A stretch of DNA of 64,000 nucleotides, taken from positions 36,507 to 100,506 of IMG/VR virus record IMGVR_UViG_3300046513_000134; one strand, given 5' to 3'. Every line of letters begins with the position of its first letter. Position 1 is the stretch's first letter. This document shows, one piece after another, positions 7,510 through 16,083 of the stretch. The DNA comes from a virus. The position numbers were made by a program, and so were the translations under genes. The notes beneath the pieces are model-generated. The model searched no databases, was not told where the DNA came from, and saw only the letters and a list, made by a program, of their open reading frames with translations.

Positions 7510-8417
7510 TATTTCTTGTCCCAGTGATGGACTGCGGGGAAGTCGCCGCTAAAGCACGCCTTGCTTCGTGGGCAGGTCTTGGCTCTTGTATCGAATGCCG
7601 TGTCACAAAGTCCAGAGGGCATTCCATGTTTTCCATTGCGAAAATCGAAGGCGACCTTGGCCCGGGCAGCCATCTCGTTGGTGGCCTTGTCGTCGCGGGT
7701 GACCTCGAATTCCTTGAACGGCGAGAAGTATTCGCCCATCCCCCACTGTCGCACCTCCATGTCGGAGACGCCATAGCCCCCTTTGGTGGTGTAGAGGATG
7801 CGGGCCTTCTTCGGGTTGACCTGCTTGGCGATCGGGTCGGTGCTCTCGCTGACGATGCGCAGGTAGAAGTTGGTGCGCAGCCGATGTTCGGCCAGCGGGG
7901 CGACCAGTTTCTTGAACTCGGTCGGGTCGATGGTCTTGATCTCCACGATCTCCCACGCGCCTTCGAACCATGCCAGCATGTCGGTGCCGCAGCTTGCGCC
8001 GTTCTTGGCCGAGACGAAGCGTGGTTCCTTCGGGGTGAACGAGGTGCAGCCGCATTGCCCGCATTCCGGGGGTCTACGCCCGTACTTGTAGAGCAGCCGG
8101 CAGTTGCCGTTGTCGCACACCCAGTTGGAGATGCCGATGCCGATCTCCGAGAAATACTCGACCAGCTTGTCCTGCCACAGTCGGCCGATCTCCCACGTGG
8201 CGTTCTCCGAGGTGGTGGTGGACCTGTCCGGGAGCGTACCTTCGACCAGTGAGTTGATCGCATAAAAACGAGGGCAAATGCCCCCTTCCTTGGTCAGTTC
8301 CGAGGCGTGCACCGTATCGGTCCCACGGTGCGTGTCCATGGTCGAGAGGTGTTGGTGCAACCTATATTTTAGGCTGGTCTTCGGGACGACGTCCGAGAGC
8401 TTCTTAAGGAAGGTCAT
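7509..8417 (-). CDS. Cas4/RecB-like PD-(D/E)XK nuclease
   Basis: A 302-aa protein. Core motifs are GTDMLAWFEG (Asp) and EIVEIKTI (Glu-x-Lys) near residues 140-160. Cysteines at GICPRFYAI (N-terminal) and TCPRSKAC (C-terminal) resemble the iron-sulfur cluster ligands of Cas4/AddB-type nucleases. An inserted CDNGNC...CGQCGC segment looks like a zinc ribbon. Phage members act as exonucleases paired with a recombinase, which fits RecA two genes upstream. The ATG at 8417 is preceded by two TTG codons, so the exact start is uncertain. No CRISPR array is present. Confidence 0.75.
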   Translation of the reverse strand: MTFLKKLSDVVPKTSLKYRLHQHLSTMDTHRGTDTVHASELTKEGGICPRFYAINSLVEGTLPDRSTTTSENATWEIGRLWQDKLVEYFSEIGIGISNWVCDNGNCRLLYKYGRRPPECGQCGCTSFTPKEPRFVSAKNGASCGTDMLAWFEGAWEIVEIKTIDPTEFKKLVAPLAEHRLRTNFYLRIVSESTDPIAKQVNPKKARILYTTKGGYGVSDMEVRQWGMGEYFSPFKEFEVTRDDKATNEMAARAKVAFDFRNGKHGMPSGLCDTAFDTRAKTCPRSKACFSGDFPAVHHWDKK

Positions 8418-8760
8418 CAACAATTTCTTTCATCAGAGCCATCGGCACGAGGCACCAGTCACCGTTCGGGATCGAGTGGCCGCTTTCGGTGGTGAAGCTG
8501 ATTGACAGGATGGGGCGCTTGTTGGTGAACAGCGCCTCTTTGCTGATCTTGGCCAGCCAGTCGAACTTCAGTCCGAGGCTGTCGTTCTTGGTGCTCTTGT
8601 GTTCAAAGAGAAAATCCTTGACCCGGAAGTCCCCTTTCATCCCCTCAATTGCACCGGAGGCGGGGGTTTGTTGTCCCCCGAAGGATTTCGTCGTCCTCTT
8701 CTCAGAAACGCGTCCTGCGCGCCCTGATCCCCCCTGTCGTCGTTTCTCAAAGATATTCAT
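8404..8760 (-). CDS. Small PD-(D/E)XK-like (Holliday-junction-resolvase type) protein
   Basis: A 118-aa protein. After a basic N-terminus, GAIEGMKGDF...FLFEHKST shows an Asp followed by Glu-His-Lys spacing like the D...(E/Q)xK core of small resolvase-like nucleases. The rest (DWLAKISKEAL, then RPILSISFTT) fits the alternating helix/strand pattern. It overlaps RecA (ATGA at 8757-8760) and the Cas4-like gene (14 bp), so it belongs to the recombination operon. Enzymatic activity is inferred. Confidence 0.6.
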   Translation of the reverse strand: MNIFEKRRQGGSGRAGRVSEKRTTKSFGGQQTPASGAIEGMKGDFRVKDFLFEHKSTKNDSLGLKFDWLAKISKEALFTNKRPILSISFTTESGHSIPNGDWCLVPMALMKEIVDDLP

Positions 8761-9848
8761 GGGGTCTCCCCCTCGTCATGTTCTGCCGCCAGCGAGGCCT
8801 TCTTGGTCAGGTCATCGATCAGCGCGTTCTTCAGGGTGGTGGCAAAACCGAAGTCACTCATCAGGGTCTGCTTGAAGGCGTCCTGCGTCGGGTAAGGCTG
8901 GTTGAGCACGAGCCAGCCGCCCTTCTCGCCCTTGACCCATTCGCCGCGTTGTTCCAGCAGCGCCTTGATCAGCGTATAGTCGTCGGCCTGTCCGACCTTG
9001 AAGCCCTTGTGGGCGATGGTGGCCATCTGGAATTCGCCCGAGGCCGAGAAGATCGGCACCTTCCACTTCTTGATGACGAACTTGACTTCCTTCATCACCG
9101 GCAGGTCCTGATTGACCTTGGCGTCGATGATGTTCTTGCCGTAGACGCGGACCCACATGGCGGTCTGGAAGCGCGGCAGGTTGCCGCCCGGCATGGTCTC
9201 GGGGTCGCCAAACATGACGCCGATCTTGTGGCGGATCTGGTTGATGTAGATCAGCGACGGCTTGCGGCCGTTCTTGTCGGCTTCGCCAAGGGCCAGCGAG
9301 GTCTTGCGGCACAGCTTGGCGACGGGATTGGAGTTGCCAGCGACGACGGCCTTCTCACCGCTGCTCTCGAATTCGTTGGCGGTGACCATCGCCGCGAGGC
9401 TGTCGATGACGACGAGGCCGCAGTCGGCGGCGTGCAGCAGGGCTTCCGCGATATCGACCACCTGTTCGGCAAAGGTCGGCTGGACGATCTTCAGCTTGGT
9501 GATGTCCACCCCGAACTTCTTGGCGTAGCCGGCGTTGTACTCGTGTTCGACGTCGATGAAGCTGCAGACCAGTTTCGGCCAGAGCTTCTGATGCGCGGCG
9601 ATCGCCAGATAGGCGAGGTTGGTCTTGCACGAGCTTTCCGGCCCGTAGATGATCGAGCACTTGCCCCGGGGGAAACCGCCCCCGGTGGCTAGGTCAAAGG
9701 CAAGGATGCCGGTCGGAATACGCTCAACGGACGGGATGGTCTTCTTGTGATCGGCAACGATTTCTGCGCCGTACTCCTTCTGAAAGGATTTTAGGAGAGC
9801 GTCGGTTTCGCCGCCGCCGTTTGCAGGCTTGAAGACCAGCTTCGCCAT
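8757..9848 (-). CDS. recA: RecA/UvsX-like recombinase
   Basis: A 363-aa protein with the RecA core: Walker A GPESSCKT (69-76), an ATP-base-contacting VEHEYNAGYAKKFGVD, Walker B LVVIDSLAAM, and YINQIRHKIGVMFGDPETMP at the L2/filament region. It forms ATP-dependent filaments on ssDNA for strand exchange. The usual Gly before the P-loop Lys is Cys74 (codon TGC, read directly); T4 UvsX also deviates at this position (Phe), so function may be kept. It heads the recombination operon with two nucleases and a resolvase downstream. Confidence 0.92.
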   Translation of the reverse strand: MAKLVFKPANGGGETDALLKSFQKEYGAEIVADHKKTIPSVERIPTGILAFDLATGGGFPRGKCSIIYGPESSCKTNLAYLAIAAHQKLWPKLVCSFIDVEHEYNAGYAKKFGVDITKLKIVQPTFAEQVVDIAEALLHAADCGLVVIDSLAAMVTANEFESSGEKAVVAGNSNPVAKLCRKTSLALGEADKNGRKPSLIYINQIRHKIGVMFGDPETMPGGNLPRFQTAMWVRVYGKNIIDAKVNQDLPVMKEVKFVIKKWKVPIFSASGEFQMATIAHKGFKVGQADDYTLIKALLEQRGEWVKGEKGGWLVLNQPYPTQDAFKQTLMSDFGFATTLKNALIDDLTKKASLAAEHDEGETP

Positions 9849-9852
9849 TGAG

Positions 9853-10116
9853 CTATTCGTCCTTCACAAATTCGACGGACATGTTGCCGTCGTCGTCCTG
9901 CGTGATGTTGATGTCGTAGACCGGAATGTTGTTGTGGTCTTCCTGCTCTTCGAACTGCTCGGAGTAGCCAGAGTATTCGATGTCGTTCTGGATCATGCGA
10001 GCGCGGGCGTCGGTGATCAGGATCTGGCCGAGGATTTCACGGACCTCGTCGGGGTTGTCCTGCAACACATCGCGGGACACATAGACGCGCCCGGGTCGGT
10101 TCAGAATGTCTGACAT
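9853..10116 (-). CDS. Acidic hypothetical protein, 87 aa
   Basis: Begins MSDILNRPGRVYVSRDVLQD, with TAAGGAA upstream of the ATG. It is strongly acidic in the second half (EQFEEQEDHNN, then ITQDDDGNMS). It sits 4 bp before RecA, so it could be a recombination mediator or a DNA mimic; neither is shown by sequence. Confidence 0.7.
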   Translation of the reverse strand: MSDILNRPGRVYVSRDVLQDNPDEVREILGQILITDARARMIQNDIEYSGYSEQFEEQEDHNNIPVYDINITQDDDGNMSVEFVKDE

Positions 10117-10144
10117 AGCTTATTCCTTAATTTTCGGGGACGGT

Positions 10145-10166
10145 GGAGAAGGGCCGAAGCCCTCCT
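10145..10166 (-). other. UUCG-capped RNA hairpin after a stop codon
   Basis: On the minus strand an 8-bp stem around AGGGC-TTCG-GCCCT, with a stable UUCG tetraloop, sits directly after the stop of the 154-aa gene. No U tract follows, so it is more likely an mRNA-stability or pausing element than a full terminator. Confidence 0.45.
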
Positions 10167-10630
10167 TATTCTGCTTCGGTTTCGAGGTAGCATTCCTGCA
10201 GCCGGGTATCGACCCAGTCCTTCAGGAAGCCGTAGGCCTCATCGATCTCGGCCGGCTCGATCGGCAGCGACAGGCCGATGTTGACGCGGGTCGAATTGAA
10301 GTTGCCGAGGTTCTTGGTGAAGCCCCCGGAATACCACGCGACCGGGTTCTGCGTCTGGGCAGTCGGGTTGACGATCTTGCCGCTATCGACTTCGACGGTC
10401 TCTTCCGACTGCGAGACGATCTCGCCGGTCTTGTTGTCAACCGTTTCCTTCTGCACCGTGCCGGTGGCCTTGGCGGTGGTCGCCTTGGTCGAGGCAGCCT
10501 TGCCAACGGTTTTACCGCCAGAAAGCTTGGTCTTCGAGGGGGCTTCGGCCTTGGCGACCGGTGCTTCCTCGACTACTTCCTTCTTGGCAGCCGCGACTTC
10601 TTTCGCGGATTTATGAAAGGTGATGGCCAT
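10166..10630 (-). CDS. Hypothetical protein with Lys/Ala/Thr-rich N-terminus
   Basis: A 154-aa protein. Residues 1-85 are low-complexity (Lys/Ala/Thr/Glu). The C-terminal 60 residues form a compact domain (NFNSTRVNIGLSLPIEPAE, then IDEAYGFLKDWVDTRLQE). Small domains of this look occur beside phage replication genes, but I know no assigned function. It lies between the SF2 helicase and RecA operons. Confidence 0.7.
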   Translation of the reverse strand: MAITFHKSAKEVAAAKKEVVEEAPVAKAEAPSKTKLSGGKTVGKAASTKATTAKATGTVQKETVDNKTGEIVSQSEETVEVDSGKIVNPTAQTQNPVAWYSGGFTKNLGNFNSTRVNIGLSLPIEPAEIDEAYGFLKDWVDTRLQECYLETEAE

Positions 10631-10648
10631 CGTTCACTCCTTATTTGA

Positions 10649-12016
10649 TTAAGCCATTTCCACTACTTCAGCGCCGATGGACTTGTACCAATCGCGACGC
10701 TTATTCGCGTAGCCGAAGAAGACTGGACTATCGAGGTCCATGAAATCGAAGACTACGGGAAACTTCTTGCCCTCCCACTCGCGGCGGATACGGCCGGTCG
10801 CCTGTCGCACGTCGGAGCGCGGCATGGCGAAGGTGCACGTATCGAGCCAGTCGATGGAGGTCCCCTCATTCATCATGGCGTAGGTCGTGAAGATGATCGG
10901 CTTGACCTTGACCCTCTCGCGCTCCGCCTTCTCTTCCTTGGTCGATGCCGACTTGTAGACCCCCATCATCTTGTACGGGATGCCGTGCAATTTGTTGCAA
11001 GCATCAAGCATCAGGTCGAGGTGTTCCAGCCGATTGGAGAAAATCACGTGGCATCGTTTGGCTTCATAGGCCTGATTGATGCACTCCACGATCTGCCTCG
11101 TGCGGATCGGATCGTTCATCAGAAAGGTTTCGATGTGAGCGGTTTTCCCTGCCGTATGGGGTATCTTCTTCAGGACTTTCTGTCCAGTCCCTTCATCGAA
11201 TGTCCACCGCGCAGGACAGTCCCATGCCGTCTGGTAGCGCAGCACTTTCGGCACCATCAGCTCGGCGTCGGCGGTGGCACGGATCGGCCCGACATTGGTG
11301 TAGATCATCACCTCCTTGCCGTCCTTGCGGTCGGGGGTGGCGGACAGGGCGAGGCGAACCTTGGCCGGGAACATGGTGACGACGTTCTGGAAGTAGTCGG
11401 CCGGCATCCGCTGGCACTCGTCAAAGATCACCAGCCCGAAGTTGTCCACGATCCAGTCGGGGTACTTGCCTTCCTTGCACAGCGATTGCACCAGCGCCAC
11501 GCAGAAGTCGGTGTCGATCACTTCGCACTTGTCGCCCCGGATATTGCCGATCCGCCACTTGGGGACGCCGAGGAATTCGTGCGCGCCCTTGATCCATTGC
11601 TCGTAGATGTCTTCCTTGGTGGTAATGACCAGCGTCTTCTTCTGCAGCGTATAGGCGGCGAGGAACCCCAGCAGGGTCTTGCCGAAGCCGGTATAGGCGA
11701 CCGCGACACCGGAGAGCTTCTGGCTGATGAACTCCTCGACGTCCTTGAACATCTTGCCCTGATGCGGCCGGGGCTGCGGCTTCTTCGGGAAGTGGACGTC
11801 CTGCCCATCAACCCGGGTGTCAGTCTCGCCTATCGGGCAGACGCCGCGTGGCAGATAGATGAACTCGTCATCCTTCTTGTACAGGTTGATCATGTCATCG
11901 AAGCGGGTGATGAAACGGAACTTGCGTTCCAAGGCATAGCTGTAGGGGTATTTGGCCATGCACCCGGTTTCGATGGGCTGCTCGGTCATCATGTATTTGG
12001 CGATACCCGTGGACAT
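10649..12016 (-). CDS. SF2 DNA helicase (DEAD/DEAH-type, UvsW-like role possible)
   Basis: A 455-aa protein with SF2 motifs: motif I YTGFGKT (108-114), motif II DECQ (199-202), motif III LALSATPDR (about 223), motif V region FTTYAMMNEGTSID and motif VI RQATGRIRREW (about 410). Length and motif order fit RecG/UvsW/XPB-like phage helicases that remodel forks and D-loops. The start at 12016 is set by AAAGG 6 nt upstream. A 16-bp palindrome copy lies in its coding sequence at 10985-11000. Confidence 0.88.
   Translation of the reverse strand: MSTGIAKYMMTEQPIETGCMAKYPYSYALERKFRFITRFDDMINLYKKDDEFIYLPRGVCPIGETDTRVDGQDVHFPKKPQPRPHQGKMFKDVEEFISQKLSGVAVAYTGFGKTLLGFLAAYTLQKKTLVITTKEDIYEQWIKGAHEFLGVPKWRIGNIRGDKCEVIDTDFCVALVQSLCKEGKYPDWIVDNFGLVIFDECQRMPADYFQNVVTMFPAKVRLALSATPDRKDGKEVMIYTNVGPIRATADAELMVPKVLRYQTAWDCPARWTFDEGTGQKVLKKIPHTAGKTAHIETFLMNDPIRTRQIVECINQAYEAKRCHVIFSNRLEHLDLMLDACNKLHGIPYKMMGVYKSASTKEEKAERERVKVKPIIFTTYAMMNEGTSIDWLDTCTFAMPRSDVRQATGRIRREWEGKKFPVVFDFMDLDSPVFFGYANKRRDWYKSIGAEVVEMA
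10985..11000. repeat. Palindrome copy 4
   Basis: GTGCAATTTGTTGCAA inside the SF2 helicase gene, read in a different frame (TGC AAC AAA TTG CAC) from copy 3. Confidence 0.75.
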
Positions 12017-12036
12017 GCAGTGCCTTTCAGATAGCA

Positions 12037-12065
12037 ACGCCTCCCGTTGTTCAGACGAGAGGCGT
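12037..12065 (-). other. Strong RNA hairpin between two replication genes
   Basis: On the minus strand, ACGCCTCTCGT pairs with ACGGGAGGCGT (11 bp, one G-U) around a 7-nt loop. No T-run follows. It lies between the possible ssDNA-binding gene and the SF2 helicase and may attenuate or stabilise the transcript. Confidence 0.45.
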
Positions 12066-12085
12066 GTTTCAGGACGGGTGAGGGC

Positions 12086-12988
12086 TTAGAGCTGGTTCTT
12101 CAGGTTGCCGGTATCGACGTTGCCGTTGTGCTTGGTGCCGACCCCGGTGAAGTTCTTGCCGATGCCAAGGTCGATCAGTTCTTCCGGCGACTTGTAGACG
12201 ATCTCGGCATTGTAGTCGGCCGGCTGCACTTCGTCAGGCTTGAGGCTCTGCTCCTTGGCGAATGCGCCCCGGCTTTCCCACTGCAGGTCGGGGATGAAGT
12301 TGTCACCGACTGCCGGGGTCTTGTCGCCGCCAGAGCGCGAGGCGTCGAAGGTCCAGCCGGTCAGGCCACCCTTCTTCGAGGCGATCTTCGACAGGATCTT
12401 GATCGTCCCCTGCTTGCACTTGAACAGCTTCTTCTGGTTCTGCACGGTGTTGCCGGCCTTGGCCCCCGACTTGATGGTGTAGGGCGTGTGGTCGATCACC
12501 GTCATCAGCCCGACGAGGTAGCGCTTGTTGCTGATGGCGCAGAGCGGGCACGGCTGCGAGGTATCGACCTCGGCGGTGCAGACGTACTGATCGTAGCCCC
12601 CGGCCATCTGCAGGTTATGCTCGTGGTACATGGTGATGTTGAGAATGCCGTCCGGGCCGATGTCACCGTCGAGGAAAGTGATGCGACGTTCCTCGCCTTC
12701 CTTCATGCGGAAGTCGAACATCTTGCCCTGTTTTTCCTTGTTGGCTTCGATCTTCGCCTGTTCCTGCTTGAACATGGCCTGTGCGTCGGCCCCCTTCTTC
12801 AGGAAGCCCATGCCGCCGCCAGCGGATTTCTGCGGAGCGGGTTCGTCATCGGAGGACTTGGCTTGTGTGTGAGCGGTGGAAGACGCCGCGTTCTTGTTCA
12901 GCGACGACAGCCCTGTCTTCTTCGGGGCCTGTTCTTCGACTACTGCGCCCTTAGCTTCAGCAGCCTTCTTGAGAAAGCTCAATGCCAT
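12086..12988 (-). CDS. Possible single-stranded-DNA-binding protein with Cys pair
   Basis: A 300-aa protein. After a Lys/Ala/Ser-rich N-terminus (about 1-75), a region FDFRMKEGEERRITFLDGD is followed by VCTAEVDTSQPCPLCAIS with a CxxC and a nearby Cys that could bind zinc, then KSPEELIDLGIGKNF near the end. The order of beta segments and the CPLC pair resemble phage gp32-like proteins seen near primase/helicase genes; the function is inferred. The start at 12988 has GGAG 7 nt upstream. Confidence 0.6.
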   Translation of the reverse strand: MALSFLKKAAEAKGAVVEEQAPKKTGLSSLNKNAASSTAHTQAKSSDDEPAPQKSAGGGMGFLKKGADAQAMFKQEQAKIEANKEKQGKMFDFRMKEGEERRITFLDGDIGPDGILNITMYHEHNLQMAGGYDQYVCTAEVDTSQPCPLCAISNKRYLVGLMTVIDHTPYTIKSGAKAGNTVQNQKKLFKCKQGTIKILSKIASKKGGLTGWTFDASRSGGDKTPAVGDNFIPDLQWESRGAFAKEQSLKPDEVQPADYNAEIVYKSPEELIDLGIGKNFTGVGTKHNGNVDTGNLKNQL

Positions 12989-13074
12989 TTTCGTGCTCCA
13001 ATGTTTCCCGATGTGTGCCAATGATCCTCATGGATCGATGTCGAGATTGGCACGGCGAGGACTTCTCGACAAGG

Positions 13075-14052
13075 TCAAATCGGTATGTGCGGGGCCAATA
13101 CAGAGGCTATTTCACCGAAATTACAGGCCCCGGGGTCCTTGCGGTGCGGTGGTGGGACGACGTGGGTGATGACGTGGGTCTTGCCGAAAACCTTGTCGAT
13201 CCGTTCGCGGCCTTTGTCGCCGCCCGTGCCGTGGTCGAAGAAGGTGATGAACTCGGAAACGTGGGCCATCCGCATCAGCTTTTCGATCGACGGATTGGCG
13301 AAGAGCGGACTGGTGACGTTGTCGTAGACCGGCAGGGTGGCAGCCAGATCGAAGTAGCCTTCGACAATCACCACCGGGCGATCGGTATCGACCCAGTTCT
13401 CCCCGAGCCAGTATTGTGGATTGTTCTTGCCCTTGTACAGGTACATCCGGTAGCGCGGATCGATGTCGTCTGACATGGCGCGGCCGTGCAGCCCGATGTA
13501 CTGTTCCTTGGTGTTGCGCAGCGGGCAGCAGACGCGGTTCTGGTGCGGGTCGTAGCGCAGCTCCAGATACTCGATCACGGCGGGCTCGATGCCTCGCTCC
13601 ACGGTCAGGTACTTCATCGCCGCTGGCGAGTGGATGGCCAACGGGAAGGTCTCGACCCACCACTTGTCGAAGATCGTCACGTCGTTCTTGTTGGCCAGCA
13701 GCGCCTCTTCGTAATCGATCGGCTCGAAATCGAACACCACTTCGTCGTCGGCCTTGACGCACAGTTCCATGGCCTTCTTGAAATCGTATTCGCCGTGCGG
13801 TTCGCCAGCGTTGAAGTTGCGCATCTTCAGAACGAGGTCCGCGCCTGAACCGTGGTAGCCGCATGCGAAGCAGTTGCAGAAGGGGTCCCCCTGCTCCAGT
13901 CGCACACCAAAGACGTCGTCCCCTGACTTTCCGTCCTTGTGTTCCCATGCCTGTAAAGGACAATTAGAAACTACCCATTTAGCGCGGCCTTGGCTCTTCG
14001 GGACCTTGGCTCCAAGAGCGTCAAGGAATTCCATGACATCTGATTTCTTCAT
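13075..14052 (-). CDS. DnaG-like DNA primase
   Basis: A 325-aa protein with an N-terminal CHC2-type zinc motif (Cys31, His38, then CNCFAC at 59-64) and a TOPRIM core with VVIVEGYFDLA (catalytic Glu) and FFDHGTGGDKG (metal-binding Asp). It makes RNA primers for the replisome. It is shorter than bacterial DnaG and lacks a helicase-binding C-terminal domain, as is common in phages. It overlaps a small membrane-protein gene by ATGA and sits downstream of RNase HI in one operon. Confidence 0.88.
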   Translation of the reverse strand: MKKSDVMEFLDALGAKVPKSQGRAKWVVSNCPLQAWEHKDGKSGDDVFGVRLEQGDPFCNCFACGYHGSGADLVLKMRNFNAGEPHGEYDFKKAMELCVKADDEVVFDFEPIDYEEALLANKNDVTIFDKWWVETFPLAIHSPAAMKYLTVERGIEPAVIEYLELRYDPHQNRVCCPLRNTKEQYIGLHGRAMSDDIDPRYRMYLYKGKNNPQYWLGENWVDTDRPVVIVEGYFDLAATLPVYDNVTSPLFANPSIEKLMRMAHVSEFITFFDHGTGGDKGRERIDKVFGKTHVITHVVPPPHRKDPGACNFGEIASVLAPHIPI

Positions 14053-14237
14053 GACTTGTCCGAAACGTAGAAGATCCCTTCGTAGACGGCGACGGTCAAG
14101 ACCCCGGCGAGAAGTACGCATGGGCCAATCGCGATCCACGGGACTGCTCCGAACCAGTTGTTCACGATGACCAGCATGCAGATGAAAATGATATTGCTGA
14201 ATATCGCAAACAGCGCCATCGCGGCACGTTCTCTCAT
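14049..14237 (-). CDS. Small two-TM membrane protein
   Basis: A 62-aa protein with two hydrophobic helices (about 7-25, ALFAIFSNIIFICMLVIV, and 30-52, WIAIGPCVLLAGVLTVAV) and short charged ends. It is coupled to RNase HI upstream and primase downstream, each by a 4-bp ATGA overlap. Its role in a replication operon is unknown; superinfection exclusion or membrane anchoring are possibilities without direct evidence. Confidence 0.7.
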   Translation of the reverse strand: MRERAAMALFAIFSNIIFICMLVIVNNWFGAVPWIAIGPCVLLAGVLTVAVYEGIFYVSDKS

Positions 14238-14881
14238 GCTGGCACCTTCTCTTTCTTTACCTTTGGCTTCTTTAAAAATCTGCCGTCGTAGAACTCGTCC
14301 TTGGGCCTCACCCACCAGACGCCGTCTTCGCCCTCGTAGAGAGCAGCCGGCACCATGCTTGCTTCGATATAGACACCCGTGTCCCGAAGCATGCGATACT
14401 TTCCCCCAGACTTAATATGCGTGTGGGTCCATTTGAACTCGACTTCAGACCCCCGCGATTGGGCTTGGGCCAGCTTGTCGGCAATTTCGTTGAACTGGTT
14501 TCCGGCATGGCCCTTGACCCATTCGAAAGTGACCTCGACGCCGAGGCCCTGCTTCAGTTCCCAGAGCCGCTTCCAGTGCTCCTTGTTCTTCACCTGTGTG
14601 CCGTTCGACGTCATCCAGCCGTTTGACTTCCACGCATAGATGTAGTCGGAGATGCCTTGGACGACGTACTGGCTGTCACTGATGATGGTCAGCGGTTCGT
14701 CAATGTCCATGATATCGGTCAGGGCCATGATCGGCCCCATCAGCTCCATGGTGTTGTTGGTGGCCCCGTCTTCCTGCCCAGAGGCGGCGCGGATCTGTTT
14801 GCCGTCCTCGACTACGACGTAGGCCCATCCGCCGCTGCCTTCTTTGGTGACAGCCCCGTCAACGTAAATGGAAAGGGCCAT
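14234..14881 (-). CDS. rnhA: Ribonuclease HI with C-terminal extension
   Basis: A 215-aa protein with all four RNase HI carboxylates: Asp8 (YVDGA), Glu46 (TMELMGP), Asp69 (ISDSQYV), Asp135 (FNEIADKLA), and His125 in KGHAGN. It degrades RNA in RNA-DNA hybrids such as primers. About 65 residues after the catalytic domain (from FKWTHTHIKSGGKY) are not part of standard RNase HI and end in a Lys-rich tail. It overlaps the HTH gene upstream by one base. Confidence 0.92.
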   Translation of the reverse strand: MALSIYVDGAVTKEGSGGWAYVVVEDGKQIRAASGQEDGATNNTMELMGPIMALTDIMDIDEPLTIISDSQYVVQGISDYIYAWKSNGWMTSNGTQVKNKEHWKRLWELKQGLGVEVTFEWVKGHAGNQFNEIADKLAQAQSRGSEVEFKWTHTHIKSGGKYRMLRDTGVYIEASMVPAALYEGEDGVWWVRPKDEFYDGRFLKKPKVKKEKVPA

Positions 14882-15147
14882 CAGGGACGGAACCCCGCCA
14901 GTGTCTCGGACACCCGGCCCGGATTGACGTTGAAGAACTTGGCGATCTCGACCTGCGATGCCCCCGGGTTCTGCTTCTTGAAGGTGCGGATCTGTTTCCG
15001 CAGCTCTTCCGTCATCGGCACCGACTTGGCACGGGTGCGTTCCTTCGGAGAGCGACGTTCCAGTTCGTCGGCCAGTTCAAACAGCCGCTGGCAGCGCAGG
15101 TCGTAGGCCAGAGCGCGCAGCTCGGCGCGGATCTCGGGGATGCGCAT
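14881..15147 (-). CDS. Small helix-turn-helix DNA-binding protein
   Basis: An 88-aa protein whose C-terminal half, QVEIAKFFNVNPGRVSETLA, is a clear helix-turn-helix (helix, Val-Asn turn, recognition helix). The N-terminal half is helical and charged, suitable for dimerisation. It could be a transcriptional regulator, and it is one candidate reader of the dispersed palindrome; that link is speculation. Confidence 0.75.
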   Translation of the reverse strand: MRIPEIRAELRALAYDLRCQRLFELADELERRSPKERTRAKSVPMTEELRKQIRTFKKQNPGASQVEIAKFFNVNPGRVSETLAGFRP

Positions 15148-15552
15148 TCATGCCTCCTCTTCCGACGACATGGCCCCGGCGACGGTGACCTTCTTCGAGT
15201 AACCGGTGACGCCGAGACGGAAGGTCAGGAGTTTGCTGATCGGGGAATACGACATGTCGTGGCTGATGCCGACGATGATCTCGACCTTGCTGTTGGAGAT
15301 GGCTAGATTGGAGCCGATCGCCTTGAGCACCGTGGCCATGATGGCGTTGCCGAGGTTGGACATGGTGATGTAGTCATCGAACTCCGTGTTGTATTCACGG
15401 GGTGTCACGGTCAGCGTCACGTCGGGGTCCAACTGTGACTTGACGTCGGCCGGGCCGGGCCGGTTGAGGGTCAGAACCCGGACGCGGTCGGGGACGTTCA
15501 ATGCAACATATTGCACGACGCGGCGTCGAAAATCGAGATCGAGGTCAGTCAC
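15148..15552 (-). CDS. Hypothetical protein, 134 aa, GTG start
   Basis: The start is GTG at 15552, overlapping the upstream stop as GTGA, with GAAGG 8 nt upstream. The protein (VTDLDLDFRRRVVQYVALN...) is alpha/beta, with a central TMSNLGNAIMATVLKAIGSN helix and a C-terminal strand region. No family recognised. It contains a palindrome copy at 15501-15516. Confidence 0.7.
   Translation of the reverse strand: MTDLDLDFRRRVVQYVALNVPDRVRVLTLNRPGPADVKSQLDPDVTLTVTPREYNTEFDDYITMSNLGNAIMATVLKAIGSNLAISNSKVEIIVGISHDMSYSPISKLLTFRLGVTGYSKKVTVAGAMSSEEEA
15501..15516. repeat. Palindrome copy 5
   Basis: ATGCAACATATTGCAC inside the 134-aa gene, read as GTG CAA TAT GTT GCA. Confidence 0.75.
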
Positions 15553-16055
15553 TTCTTTGCCTTCTCCGCTACGCCGGCCAACGTGATGTTGCGCTTGGTT
15601 TCCTCGACGGAGAGGCACAGCGCCTTTTCCTCCGGTGTCAGGTAATTGTCCACGGCAGTCAGCGGGAAGGCGCAGGCCCCGAGGAAGGCGTCCTTCTTCA
15701 TCTTGCCGAAGATGTAGAGCATGTCGATGATGGTGCGCTTGATCCCGACCTTGCCGAGCTTCAGCTTGTTCTTCTTGCTCTCGACAAAGAATTCCTTGTC
15801 CTTGATCGCCACCTCGTCGGGATAGTGAACCGGCACCAGTGACATCAGGTCGGCTTCGAGCGGGGCCAGATCGACCTGCTTCAAGGTCAGTTCCTTGATC
15901 TGGGCCTTGATCGCCTCGTTGGCGGCGAGGGCGTCGTGGTACTTGTCGATAGCCTTGTGCAGGACGGTTTTGTCCAGCACCTTCGGGTCAACGATCTGGG
16001 CCTGTTTCTCCGGCGCGATCACGCCTTTGGGGGTAGACTTGATGATGAAAGCCAT
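15549..16055 (-). CDS. Helical hypothetical protein, 168 aa
   Basis: Begins MAFIIKSTPKGVIAPEKQAQ. Residues 30-75 form a probable coiled coil (YHDALAANEAIKAQIKELTL). It is coupled to its downstream neighbour (GTGA) and preceded by a possible promoter at 16084-16111. Located between the DnaB helicase and RNase HI genes; function unknown. Confidence 0.72.
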   Translation of the reverse strand: MAFIIKSTPKGVIAPEKQAQIVDPKVLDKTVLHKAIDKYHDALAANEAIKAQIKELTLKQVDLAPLEADLMSLVPVHYPDEVAIKDKEFFVESKKNKLKLGKVGIKRTIIDMLYIFGKMKKDAFLGACAFPLTAVDNYLTPEEKALCLSVEETKRNITLAGVAEKAKK

Positions 16056-16083
16056 GTGTCAATCTCCGTATTGATCTTCAAAA

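Noticed and set aside
8351-8366. GTGCAACCTATATTTT as another palindrome copy
   Set aside because: Only one half-site is present; likewise the partial matches near 22611 and 32565 have three or more mismatches.
7509-8417. Cas4-like gene as part of a CRISPR system
   Set aside because: No repeat-spacer array or other cas genes; the recombination operon context explains it better.
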